Shown one piece after another: positions 24,901 through 35,200 of a stretch of 64,000 nucleotides of DNA. Under the pieces are notes generated by a model that was not told the DNA's origin, ran no database searches, and saw only the letters and a list, made by a program, of their open reading frames with translations. Position 1 is the first letter of the stretch; each line of letters starts with the position of its first letter. The stretch is taken from contig JAXBDG010000006.1 in assembly GCA_036320915.1 (NCBI GenBank), positions 1,488,001-1,552,000 on the forward strand, in the 5' to 3' direction. The translations under genes and the position numbers were made by a program. This DNA is from Linnemannia elongata. Its lineage: Eukaryota; Mortierellomycota; Mortierellomycetes; Mortierellales; Mortierellaceae.

Positions 24901-25186
24901 GAGCATGTGGAGAGGAGAAACGCTTCCATGCACACATTAGAGTCAATCCGAACCTTCATTGCCCCATCCCCTCATCGAAGGAACAAAGGCGTCCCCCTTC
25001 CTCCCCTTTGCGAGTATTCATACTCAATATCATTTTGTGGACAGTACAATAACAATAAAAAGACATGCTCATAAAATAATAAGGATGATGCAAACCAGGT
25101 GGAAAAGAACTTGAGCCGAGGCGTGGATCAACGTGGTGGAGCAATTCAACGACATTCGAAGTTGTGCCAAATGGGCGAGAGAGCTT
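21030..25186. other. Gene-poor upstream region (right copy)
   Basis: This duplicates 2213-6366 with the same purine-rich tract, poly-A run and possible 5' UTR intron. No gene is supported. It ends exactly at the boundary of duplication 1. Confidence 0.6.
21894..21926. repeat. Poly-A homopolymer (33 A)
   Basis: This is the right-copy counterpart of 3077-3107, two bases longer. Confidence 0.95.
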
Positions 25187-27447
25187 AATACTTTGTGTTG
25201 GAACCTCCAGATAAAGAACGCGGGAAGAAAGAGAGGGTGGTCAAGGAAAATAAGAATGCACACATGAAAGTGAGAAATGAAAAAGCAAAGGACAAACAAA
25301 AGTTGGATGACCATTGGCTGCGAGAGTAGCGAATCAAGTCAAGAAGAGCACCGGAGGATAACCCTTGGTAAGCGAACCAGAGCGAAGGAGGATGAGGAAG
25401 GGTAGAGAGTGCCAACTTGTGCACCTGGCCAAATCGGCGTTTGTTTGCCCAGTAGGGTAAGGGAATGGCAGGCTAGCAAGCAAGCAGGGGTTGGAGACTA
25501 AAGAGAGCAAAAAAAAAGGGTCCAACGGCAATCCACGATGTGTCCAGGGGAGAAATTGATTGGCTGCCTGGCCAGCCAACCATTTTGCAACCTGCTATTT
25601 TTGCCCCACAGTCCATTCAGAATCGAGAACAGATAGAGCCCAAATCGAGGCATTTTCTTAAGGTTGGACTCTTCTCTCCCTCTCGAATTGCTGCCTTTTT
25701 GCTTGTGTAAGGGATGTGTGGATAGTAAGCATAGAGTCCTGCAGAATGATGCTGTTGAAATGAACGTAAAAAAAAAATATATTGGGCTAATCCTTTTAGA
25801 ATATGGCCCACTTGTTACCTCCAGCGGGTACGAGGACTGGACGAACAGCAGACCATGTGGTGAAGTACTCATCGCCAATGACGGGGCGCCATTGACGCAC
25901 ACATCGTACTCTTTCCTCTTTTTTTCTTGCACACAGGTGGATCTAGTTGATACCTCCGTCGTGGTAGCAGTAGAGCTTGGCTCCCGCAATTTTGCAAGTG
26001 TCTCATTGACGAAACAATCTACTCGCTCCCGATATTGCAATTGTTTCCTCCTTGTCTGCCGTTTTTTTCTTTGATCGACGGGTCTTTTGGTAATAGACTC
26101 TTTTGCTCGTTTACACTCGCCCAGTACTACAAAAAAGTTTTTATTTTTTCATCCTCAGCGTTGCTGGTTTTTTTTTGAAGTTCTGCGGGTTCGGTCTAGA
26201 AACCCTTTTCGGCGACAAGAATCAAACCCTGTCCTTCGTTGACTCCCAGACTGACTGATTGAATGACTGACTTTCTGACACCCTTACAAAAGCATAAGGA
26301 GCCATATTGGTCCGACTCATCAGAATGAAAGCCAGCCCTTTGCCTTGAGCACGGAAACCGGTATTCTGGACGAGGCAGAGATTGTACTCTCGGTGCACAC
26401 AAAAAAAGGAAAAACGAGAAATGCAAAGCGAAGGTTCTTTTTCTCTTTGTAACATTTTCGAATGGTTGGAAAAAAAAAAGGGTCAAGGTTCAGGAACGAG
26501 AGTCCTGACCAATCAGGACAGAGATTCGGGCTGCACGTTCCTCAATTCTGGGATTTGATAGGACGGTGATCGGAGAGTGTACAGGCCAAAAGGGATTTTT
26601 GGTCGAGAGAGAAATGAGAACTGAGAGAGAGAAAGAACGAGCGAAGGCGACGGAGTGGGAAGGAAAATGTGTGGTGGGTAAGGCAAACGTGGGTAATGAT
26701 AAAAAAAAATGCTCATTTTGTTTGTTTGCCGTTTGTTTGTGTACTTTCTGTGCGCAGAGAGAGGAGGAGTGAGTGAGTGGGTGAAGTAACTGGAGAAGGA
26801 AAAAATAAAGGCAGCACATGCACCGACAAATAGCAAGTCGAGGGTTGTAACTTGCGAGGGACTTTCTTGCTTGTTGGCAGGTGCGTCGAGAAGAAAAAGA
26901 GGGAGAAGACATGGACCAAGAACGTGAATCGATCTGGCCCTGGCTTTGGTGGTTTGTTGCCCAATAATTCAATTGAATACCGAACAACTGAATGAGAAAC
27001 AAAAGAAAGTGGATGAGACACCAAATACAATTCATACTTCCAATGAACTCCTTACTGCAGTTAGTTTATCCCTTTTGTTGTATTGTGCGAGGGAAACATA
27101 ACACATCATCGCTCTTCATCTCGTCTTCCTTTACCGGCTTTTCATATTTTCATAAAAAGGTCTTGCTTTTGTCCACACACCCCACCCTTTTCTTATTTTT
27201 CTCTATTTTGCTTTCATATCATATACCACTCGTGTTCACTTTTGTCTTCTTTCTCTTTGTATATCACTCCTTCCCTTTTCCTCTCTTTTGCCTTCATCTC
27301 TCTCTCTCTGACTTCGACTTCATTCCCTTCGCCTTCTTTTCTTTGTTATCCACTTACACCACTAATTCATTCCTTCACTTCTAAAAAATCCCTCCTTGAC
27401 CGACGATCCCCCTCCCCTCTCCTTCCATTCACTCACTCTTTCTACAA
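25187..27447. other. Gene-poor region between the two duplications
   Basis: This single-copy DNA lies between duplication 1 and the cyclin gene. A minus-strand frame around 25930-26040 has a mixed composition (NETLAKLREPSSTATT) that might be an orphan exon, but I cannot support a gene. The last 450 bp is a CT-rich plus strand typical of the promoters in this window and probably serves the cyclin. Confidence 0.45.
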
Positions 27448-29505
27448 ATGCAGCAACACTACCTTCCATATCAACACCAATCCACCAACCACTCCTCCTC
27501 CTACCATACCCCTCCCTCCACTTCTCCAGCTAACCCCCACTCAATCCCCATCCCCACCACCATCATTTCTGCCTCAAAGCCCTCTTCTTCTTCCTCAGAA
27601 ACAACTCCACCAACAACACCACAGCACTGCCAGGATACCAACACCACCGCCACCACCAACACAGCCGCTTTCTCATCACTGCCATCCTCAACCCTCTCTT
27701 CAACCACCACTGCCACCGACATGGCCGTCCTCAACAGCTCTACCCCAACTTTTGATGTGATTAACCATCCCATCAAGGACACACTCATGATTGTCTCTTG
27801 CCTTCTCTCAAAGTTGGTGCACAAGAACGACAGCCTCTACAACCCCCTTAGGGATCCCATCACCCTCTTCCACTCACGGGCAGTGCCCCGCATTTCCATC
27901 GAGGCCTACCTGACCCGGATCCTGCAGTATATCCCATTTACCAACGAGGTCCTCCTGAACGTGTTAGTGTTTCTGGATCGGATTGGAGGATTGGAGGGGA
28001 TGCAGATGCACCAGGGTGGTCTCTTGACTACTCCCTCTCCCTCTACCACAACATCCTCGACCACCTGCAACTTGGCATCATCCCTCTCGGCATCTTCGTC
28101 ATCCGCTCCTGCTCCCCGCCTGTCCTCTTCTTCCAACAATAGCACTACCACGGCAAGAACTACCTGCAATTCGACTATGACTGCCAACAACTCCGACAAC
28201 ACTCTTCCAATGATCCAAAAACGTGGCAGGGAAGCGGAGACCGAGACGATGACCACAGCCGACAGCAAGCGGTCCAAGTGCGAGGCTGCTCCCTCTCCTG
28301 CCAGCAGCATGCCCTCCCCTCCATTGGCTGCCGCTGTTGCATCGCCCGTCCCAGAGCCAGTCCAGCCTGCAACAGGCAATGGCTTCCGTATCAACAGCTT
28401 CAACATCCATCGCTTGTTGATTACCTCCTTGATGATTGCTGCAAAGTTCACTTCTGACCTCTTCTATTCCAATGCCCGTTACGCCAAGGTAAATAGCGAT
28501 AATCCTCCTCATCATCTCATTCGCTTCACCCTGTCCTTCGGCCCCTCTCCTTTCTTTCTTCCATTCCTGAACACCCTATCTGCCCATACCGATGCATGTT
28601 TGCACAAACACACGCACCCCCAACCAACCAACCAAAAGAATGAACCAGATAGCATTGTCAATGCACGTTCTTCTCCTTCTCTCCCTCCCTCCCTTCTCCC
28701 CGCAATCAATGGGAGTACAAGAGAGCGAAGCACAAAACATTGGGTTCTTTTCATTTCCCCAACCCTACCATATCTAATCTTATCGTGTCCATGCGTTTTA
28801 CGCGGAGAAAAAGCAGACAAGAAAAAGAAAAAAAAAACGCAACGCAACGTTCTCCCCTTCCCCTTGTTCACTCGTCCATTCTTCCTTTGTTGGAAGGAAC
28901 CTCCAAAACTACTCCCCGCATTTCTTTTTACTGTCTTTATTTCGTTTCACATCCAGCTCTATCGCTTCTTCCATCTGTCCAATTACTATTGTTGTAAGTA
29001 CGAACTTCCAAAAACAAAAACCGGTATTCTAACCCTCCTCGTCTCTCTCTTTTTCTATCTTGTCAATTAGGTTGGAGGTCTGTCACTTCCAGAACTGAAC
29101 CAGCTCGAGCTCGAGTTCCTGTTCACTTCCAAGTTTGAACTGAATGTCAAGGTCGATGAGCTTCAACGGGTCGGCAACTCATTGCTCCAGTTCCGAGACC
29201 GCCATATGCTTCCATCCTTTCCCCTCCCTCGGCAGGTGGTTGTCCAACAACAGCAACAACTGTTCCAGCAGTCTCAGACCATGACCATGATGGCCATGCA
29301 ACAGCAGTTGCAGTTCCAGGCACAGTTGCAGGCCCAGATTCAGGCCACGGCTCAAATCCAGGCGCAGGCACAGGCTCAGGCTTTGGCGTTGAAGCAGCAG
29401 CAGCAGGCTGGAAGCTTGTTGTCCCCTCCTGAGGAGAAGCGACCTTGGAATGAGACCACCACTGATGAGAGTGATCATCGCTCTTACTACACTCAACAAG
29501 CCTAG
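27448..29505 (+). CDS. Pho80/Pcl-type cyclin (intact copy)
   Basis: Exon 1 (27448-28488) and exon 2 (29071-29505) are both whole codons and give 491 residues. A Ser/Thr/Pro-rich N-terminus of about 100 residues precedes the cyclin fold. That fold begins HPIKDTLMIVSCLLSKLV and FHSRAVPRISIEAYLTRI, is interrupted by a roughly 120-residue Ser/Thr-rich insertion, and resumes with NIHRLLITSLMIAAKFTSD, YAKVGGLSLPELNQLELEFL and FELNVKVDELQRVG. These are hallmarks of Pho80-like cyclins, which partner Pho85-type kinases in phosphate, glycogen or cell-cycle control. The C-terminal about 80 residues are Gln-rich. The intron is 582 bp and contains the left breakpoint of duplication 2 (28605). Because only intron 3' sequence and exon 2 are duplicated, this is the only complete copy. 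An alternative is another Pcl-group cyclin, as partner specificity cannot be read from sequence. Confidence 0.9.
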
Positions 29506-29833
29506 AAGCGATAGGCTTGGGTTCTCCACCCTTTTTGTGTTTCCTTGTCTTTTTCCATGTTTATTTTTTGCACTATATCCCTTGTATCATAGTTTATCTT
29601 CCAGCATTTTTTGAACTTGTTTTTTGTTTTCGTTCTGTTTCGGACTTTTTTTTCCTCCCTTGTATCATACAACACACACTTTTTGCATCCCTCTTGTTCC
29701 AAAACATCCATGTCCCCTTCCACCTTCTCTTTCGTTTAGAGTACTTCCCTAGAAAAAAACCCCCCTACCTAAAAACGTCATAAACAACATCTGTATACCC
29801 ACCCTCAAACATATCGTGTGGTTTTGTCTCACT

Positions 29834-31504
29834 CTATTCAAGGATATGTACCTCACAAAACTCTGAGTCATGGTATTCTAGAGACGCTAACATAGCAGAG
29901 ATATCCTTGTTGAACAGTGGAGGTCCACAGACCAAAATCTGTAACTGCTCCCTGTTATCCTCTTGACGGTCATGGGAAGCTTGACTTGGTTGGAGGGTAT
30001 TACGGAGTAGGTCGAGGGTGATCCGTCCCACATGGAACTGGTGGTCCCCTTCTTGTTTTGGGACATGGTTGACCAAAGAAGAAGTAGACGACAGGACATG
30101 CTGAACTCGCACTGTCGTCCGTCTCACCAACGACAACGACAATTCAGCGGTCATATCTGAGATCTCTTCCTCACGCTTCTGATCCCTCTCCCCTCCATCC
30201 TCCTGCCTCTGATCCTCTGTACAAGACAGCCTAAAGGACTGAAGCTCCTGGCGCAACCAAATATCGTCCGTGGTCCGATTACAATACACCAGATCCACTT
30301 CATCTGCCTCCCAGAACTGTTCGTCCCTCCCCTCCCTCTCCCTACCTTCCCGTACCTCTCCTGATGAAGGTGGTTCTTGATGGTGTTGTTGGGAGTGAAG
30401 GGCGCGTAAGACTTGGTACATGGGTGTGATCCCCGACCCGGCCGCAATCATCACTATCCGCTTCTTGTGCCTTCTTGTTCCTGATCCTGCCGTTACCAGG
30501 CTATCATCCTGCTGCTGCTGCTGCTTCTGTTGTTGTTGCTGCTGTTGGTTCCGCTGACGGTCTCGACCAGTCTGGATAGGACCTCGAAGAAACAACACCC
30601 CCATTTTGCCATCGACGCCAGTATGCTCGGTATAGACTTCCAAGGCGCGGAACATATCAGACGTCGCGTGCGGGGAAGGATAAAGCTTGACCAAGAACGC
30701 CATCCGATCCTCCAATCCCTGCCTAACATCTCTCTCCAGGTTTTCACCTCTTCGAGCAGATCCAGTCGCCGCTGTATGAAGCCGCGACATGTCGACAGGT
30801 GTGAACGCCTTTGTCAAGTACTGTCCATCCGCCTGTTGGAACCGAATAAGGAGATGAAACATTGTCGTGCTAGGATCATCCTTCTTCTTCTTGGGGTAGT
30901 ACGGTAAGTCACAAAAAACCAAGAGTGTGTTGTCGGAGAGGTACCGTTTCTCGAGGACCTTGAACGGCCGATACGATCGAATACTCAGTCCCTGCCCACC
31001 AACATCATCATCATCATCCTCCCTCTCTTCCACCGTTCCTTCCTCTATCTTGCGAATATCGACACTCCTGCTCCCGTCCTCACGGCCAGTATCTTCAGTC
31101 TCCTCTAAATCCCGACACGCATCCTCAAACTGCACCTTCAACTTGCGACACTTCTCTCGATGGACAGCCAGATCTTCCCAGTAGATGGTATTCACACAGG
31201 GCTCACAGTCGTTCCCGCAGCACTCTCCGGGCCCCGGCTTGCGCGGTTCTGGGGGTAAGACGAGCCGGAGCTGCTTCTTCCGTGTGCGCAGGTTATAGGA
31301 TGTGATGATCCCGTATTGTGCTGCACTTGTTGCTGTTGTTCCTTGTTGAGGTCGTGGTTGTGGTCGTGGTTGAGGCCCGTCAATCGATGTAGAGGATTGT
31401 TCCTGTTGCTGTTGCTGCTGTGGTTGTTGCTGTTCCTTGTCTTGGGCCTTGGCCTTGGCGGCAGCAATCTCCTCGAGCCATTTTGCCACTGCCGAGTTGC
31501 TCAT
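29834..31504 (-). CDS. Oxidoreductase-like domain + cytochrome-b5-reductase-like flavoprotein (copy A)
   Basis: A single exon encodes 556 residues. After a Gln-rich segment comes a Cys-rich oxidoreductase-like domain (about residues 84-122, GECCGNDCEPC with IYWEDL), as found at the N-terminus of CYB5RL-like proteins. Next is an FNR-type FAD-binding barrel (RPFKVLEKRYLSDNTLLVF, FHLLIRFQQADGQYLTKAF) and an NAD-binding lobe with IVMIAAGSGITPMYQVLRAL and ILVCGPPLFNKDISAML. It probably transfers electrons from NAD(P)H via FAD. The usual RxYT FAD motif is replaced by KAFTPVD. A poly-Gln tract (about 13 residues) and two strongly charged insertions interrupt the reductase domain, making it longer than usual (about 300 residues). 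It is convergent with the cyclin gene, 328 bp apart. No transmembrane segment or signal peptide is seen. Confidence 0.87.
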   Translation of the reverse strand: MSNSAVAKWLEEIAAAKAKAQDKEQQQPQQQQQQEQSSTSIDGPQPRPQPRPQQGTTATSAAQYGIITSYNLRTRKKQLRLVLPPEPRKPGPGECCGNDCEPCVNTIYWEDLAVHREKCRKLKVQFEDACRDLEETEDTGREDGSRSVDIRKIEEGTVEEREDDDDDVGGQGLSIRSYRPFKVLEKRYLSDNTLLVFCDLPYYPKKKKDDPSTTMFHLLIRFQQADGQYLTKAFTPVDMSRLHTAATGSARRGENLERDVRQGLEDRMAFLVKLYPSPHATSDMFRALEVYTEHTGVDGKMGVLFLRGPIQTGRDRQRNQQQQQQQKQQQQQDDSLVTAGSGTRRHKKRIVMIAAGSGITPMYQVLRALHSQQHHQEPPSSGEVREGREREGRDEQFWEADEVDLVYCNRTTDDIWLRQELQSFRLSCTEDQRQEDGGERDQKREEEISDMTAELSLSLVRRTTVRVQHVLSSTSSLVNHVPKQEGDHQFHVGRITLDLLRNTLQPSQASHDRQEDNREQLQILVCGPPLFNKDISAMLASLEYHDSEFCEVHILE

Positions 31505-31713
31505 TCAGTTACAAGAGTAATGAAGAAAAAAGAAGAGGATGAGTCAACTCCGTCTAACCCCCTCCTAGCATCACATTCATTTCTGACCTGCAGCAGTCAC
31601 GTCAATGGTTGGTGGAGCATGTGGGCGCAATGGTATATGCCTTTGATACCTCGTACATAGAACGTCGATGGAAGGCAGACAGTGTTGGCAAGCAAGACTA
31701 GAGGGGCTGTAGG

Positions 31714-31719
<6 letters not shown>

Positions 31720-31790
<71 letters not shown>
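31720..31790. repeat. (GA)35 microsatellite
   Basis: Thirty-five GA units lie just upstream of the flavoprotein start (minus-strand gene), between it and the Set2 3' end. The copy at 47411-47481 has the same length. Equal length of such an unstable repeat argues for a very recent duplication or the same locus assembled twice. Confidence 0.97.
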
Positions 31791-31793
<3 letters not shown>

Positions 31794-32215
31794 AATCGCA
31801 TGACTGAACATTATTGAACTGACATTCTCAATTTTTTTTTTTATTAGATGTGATTTTTTTGGGAAGGATGCTAGATAAAATACAGGTTTTTGATGGTTGC
31901 GAAAGTGAAAAACGAACACAGGAAAAAAAAAAAAAAACAGTTGCAAGGAAAGAAAGGCGAAAGAAGAAAACAGCAAAAGTGAAACGAGAAAGCGACAGAG
32001 GACGCAAACGAAGAGTATAGTTTTTTGATGTACGGTGAAAACGAGGTCGTAGCAGAGAAGAACCGCGAGTCATTGAAACGAGCGAGGGTATCAAAGTAGA
32101 AAAAGAAAGAAAAAAAAAATGCGATTGAGAACTGTGAATGCTGATAACAATAAAAACAAAAAAAATATGCAAAATAACAAGGAAATTAAAAACAAAAACT
32201 TGAATAGCTGTCGCG

Positions 32216-35200
32216 TCAAAGAGGGAGCTCCACAGATGCCGATGGAACAGCTGCAACACCGCCGTCGTCATCGTCTTCGGCTTCGAGATCGCCCTCCTCG
32301 TCTCCGTCATCACCCTCGCCATACGTCACATCATCGTCGTCGTCGACCTCAACATCGCCATAGCCCATCGACTTCTTGTCGCCTCCTGCCTTGATATACT
32401 TCTTTCCTATCGGGGTCGACCCTTGTTCCTTGCTTGGAACGATCGATCCATGGTACACCGCTGGCAAGTTGTCTTGTCCTTGTCCCAAAGAGTGAGACTG
32501 TGTTGGCTTGGATCCATTCACAAGCGAGGCTGCGGTAGAACCAGACGACGACCGCTCTTCCTTTGGAAGTTTCTTGAACAACTTGGTCATGTAATCCTTA
32601 ATGAACCGGCGAATCTTGTTCTTCATTCCCTGCGTCACCTCCGTCAACTCGCCAGCCTTGAATGACTTTGAGCGCATCTCCTTATCCGCAATCAAGTGCG
32701 TGATCTAATCAAGGCAAAAGGGAATATTAGCATATGTGGTATCAAACCATGCCATGACCACTTTCACCGCCAACAAAACATATAGGTATCAAGTCATCGT
32801 TCAATTAGACTTACCCTGCGGGCATGCTTCTTGAATGCTTCGCTGGATCCGAGCTTAGCCTTGTACTTGGCCATATTCTTGACAACAGTGGCAGAAAGCT
32901 AAAATCAATGAAGCAACAAGCAGAAAAGGGAGTTGTTAATATGGAATGACTTGTGAAATTTAAGCAATCTACAACACCAATGACCAGAGAACACAAATAC
33001 AACAAAAAAAAACTTACAGCTGCCTTCAAGTCCTTTTCGTTCATGGGCTTCAAGGGCTTGCCGCTGCTGCTCAACCGCATCGCAGAGGGCGAGTGAGGGT
33101 TGGTGAGACGAGCACTGGGCGAATCCACATCGTGGGCACTCGCTCCGGCACTTCCTGATCCATTGGCCAAATGCTTTTGCTTCTGCTTATCATAGGCACG
33201 CCCAATGACTTCCTGGAGCTGCTCCTGAGTGAAGCCATCGATATTGACAGGTTTAGGCGGCTCCGGCGACGGCACCCTTGCCGTAGAGATCGGCTGCTGA
33301 TGACGAGATTGCGGTGTCCGGTGGTAAGAATGTGTGGAGGCGGTCGGTCCGTAGTGTGAAAGGGGTGCGGTGGGAGTGGGTTCTGGCTGGACTTCAGCTG
33401 ACGATTCGACTCTTGGAGGGTCCCACTGAGTCGCGCGTGTGATCTCGTTGTAGTAATAGATGCGACCCTCGGGATCGCTCGCCTTTGACCAATTGGGAGG
33501 AAGTTCGGTCGAAGGAGGATAGGGGGATGAGGAAGAATAGGCGCGCGAAGACGCGCTCCTGTAGTAGTGAGGCTTCGAGTATGACGGATAGTTGGAAGAA
33601 TGTCGATAGTACTGCGAATTAGAGTAACTTCCGCTATGGCTGCCATAGCGAGAATGAGGGTAGTCACCGTGACCACTGTTGCTCCGGTATTGGTAACCGT
33701 TACTCTGCTGTAACGAGGGGGGTCCCAAGGCAACAGCAGGTGTGGACTGATCAGCTGACGCCGGCGCTAACGCGGAGCCGGCACTCTGCAAGTCCGCTGG
33801 CAAAGAGTAATTCCTGAGAGGGGTCGGGGTGGCCTGTGTCGGAGGGCTGCTGTTCCTCGAAGCAGCTGCTGAAGGTGACCGGACGACCGTGTCATCCCCA
33901 AGCACCAATGACTGAACTGCAGCAACTGCCGCTGACACGGGAGGAGTCGTTGAGGTAGAGACGGTTCCTGTTCCTGAAATAGTCGCCTGTTCCGACAAAG
34001 TCTCAGGAACACGAGGTCCTAAAGGAATGACCTGGGAAGCATCCGCCTGAGCAGCAATTCCAGAGTCGGGTCGTTGAGCTACTCCTTCCTTGGCGGGTGA
34101 CGTTGGTCGAGACGCCTCCTTGGACCAGACGCCCTGTTGGGTAGCAGGAGATTGAGAAAGCTCGCGGCGGGCAGGAGCTGCTGGAGAGCCATCACGAGAT
34201 CTGCGGCGTGGCGAAGGTGGGGGCTGATTGTAAATGCGTTCGCGTGGTTCCCGGTGGCTTCGGAACTCGCGATCATAATCCCGCTCGCGATAGTACTCGT
34301 AATAACGCTCCCGTTCGCGGTCACGATCGCTCCGGTAGTGCTCGTAGCGTCCGCGTTCGTAGCCATTCTTGGACATGCCATAGGGGTCGATGCGACCATA
34401 CGACTCGGAGCGGCTGTAGCCCGAGTCGCCAGAGCGACCATACGACCCCTCTCGGCTATGAGGCTCCATCCGCCCGTACATGTCCAACCGCCCGTAGCTA
34501 TCCGCCATCCTGCCGTAGTGTTCGGGTCCACGATGAGAGTCGGACCTGGAAGAATATTCTGGAGAGTCGAAAGGGTGGTTGTGATACCTGGAGGCTGCGT
34601 CTTGTGGTGTGGCAGATGCAGATGCAGATGCGTCTATCTCCTCTGCTGGAGTCTGGTCAGAGCCACCGTCGAATCTGCCGCGCTTCTCCATACCAGCAGG
34701 TGTAGATGCACGTTCCTCATCGTCGTATTGGCGTTTACCCAGTCCTTCACCTGCTCCGGATCCATTAGACTCGGCTGGTGACATAAAAGTAGAGGGTTCG
34801 TCGACAGGGGTACTTGCGGCGTCAGTGGTAGTGTTGGTAGTGGATGCAGTGACGACCTAGAAAAATACGCAGTGATTGGTCAGTAATGCTACATAACGGA
34901 GTGCAAAGGTAACATCAGTAAGAACCATGACTAAAAAAATGCAATAATCAACGAACCTGTTTTTTGGCCTTGGGAATTCTGTAGGATGGCTTGAGCTCTT
35001 TCCATTGCCCCAAGACCTCCTGAGCCATACCCTTAGAAGGGCACTCGGGTCCGTCAGCGACCTCCTGAACAGCTTCCTCGATCAATGAATCCTCGATAGC
35101 GTTACGGGAGAGAAGAGGAATGCTAGGCAGGACAAACATGATGCCCATGATGATATCGGGCTCATCCTTGTAGTGTTTCAGCCACGCCTTCAGAATGACC

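Larger units (their letters stand above)
6367..25186. repeat. Tandem duplication 1, complete second unit
   Basis: The unit starts inside the RecQ helicase gene and ends at GAGAGCTT (25186). It contains the helicase fragment, DUF6589, the small surface-like protein, SHM1, the phosphatase and the complete Sel1 gene. Only its last 6.37 kb can be compared with the left copy inside this window, where it is virtually identical. The left flank of the original unit is not visible, so microhomology at this join cannot be judged. Confidence 0.85.

Noticed and set aside
6367..25186. The idea that the helicase-DUF6589 block is an insertion into the 6.4 kb repeat
   Set aside because: If so, the right-hand flank starting at 25187 should reappear after the block, and it does not before 18818; a tandem duplication explains the layout better.
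25498..26040. A 180-codon minus-strand frame
   Set aside because: It lacks a proper ATG, becomes poly-Phe/Ser downstream and matches nothing known; a short exon cannot be excluded but is not supported.
34137..34781. A 214-codon plus-strand frame over SET2 exon 8
   Set aside because: Antisense shadow of the Ser/Arg/Tyr-rich Set2 linker.
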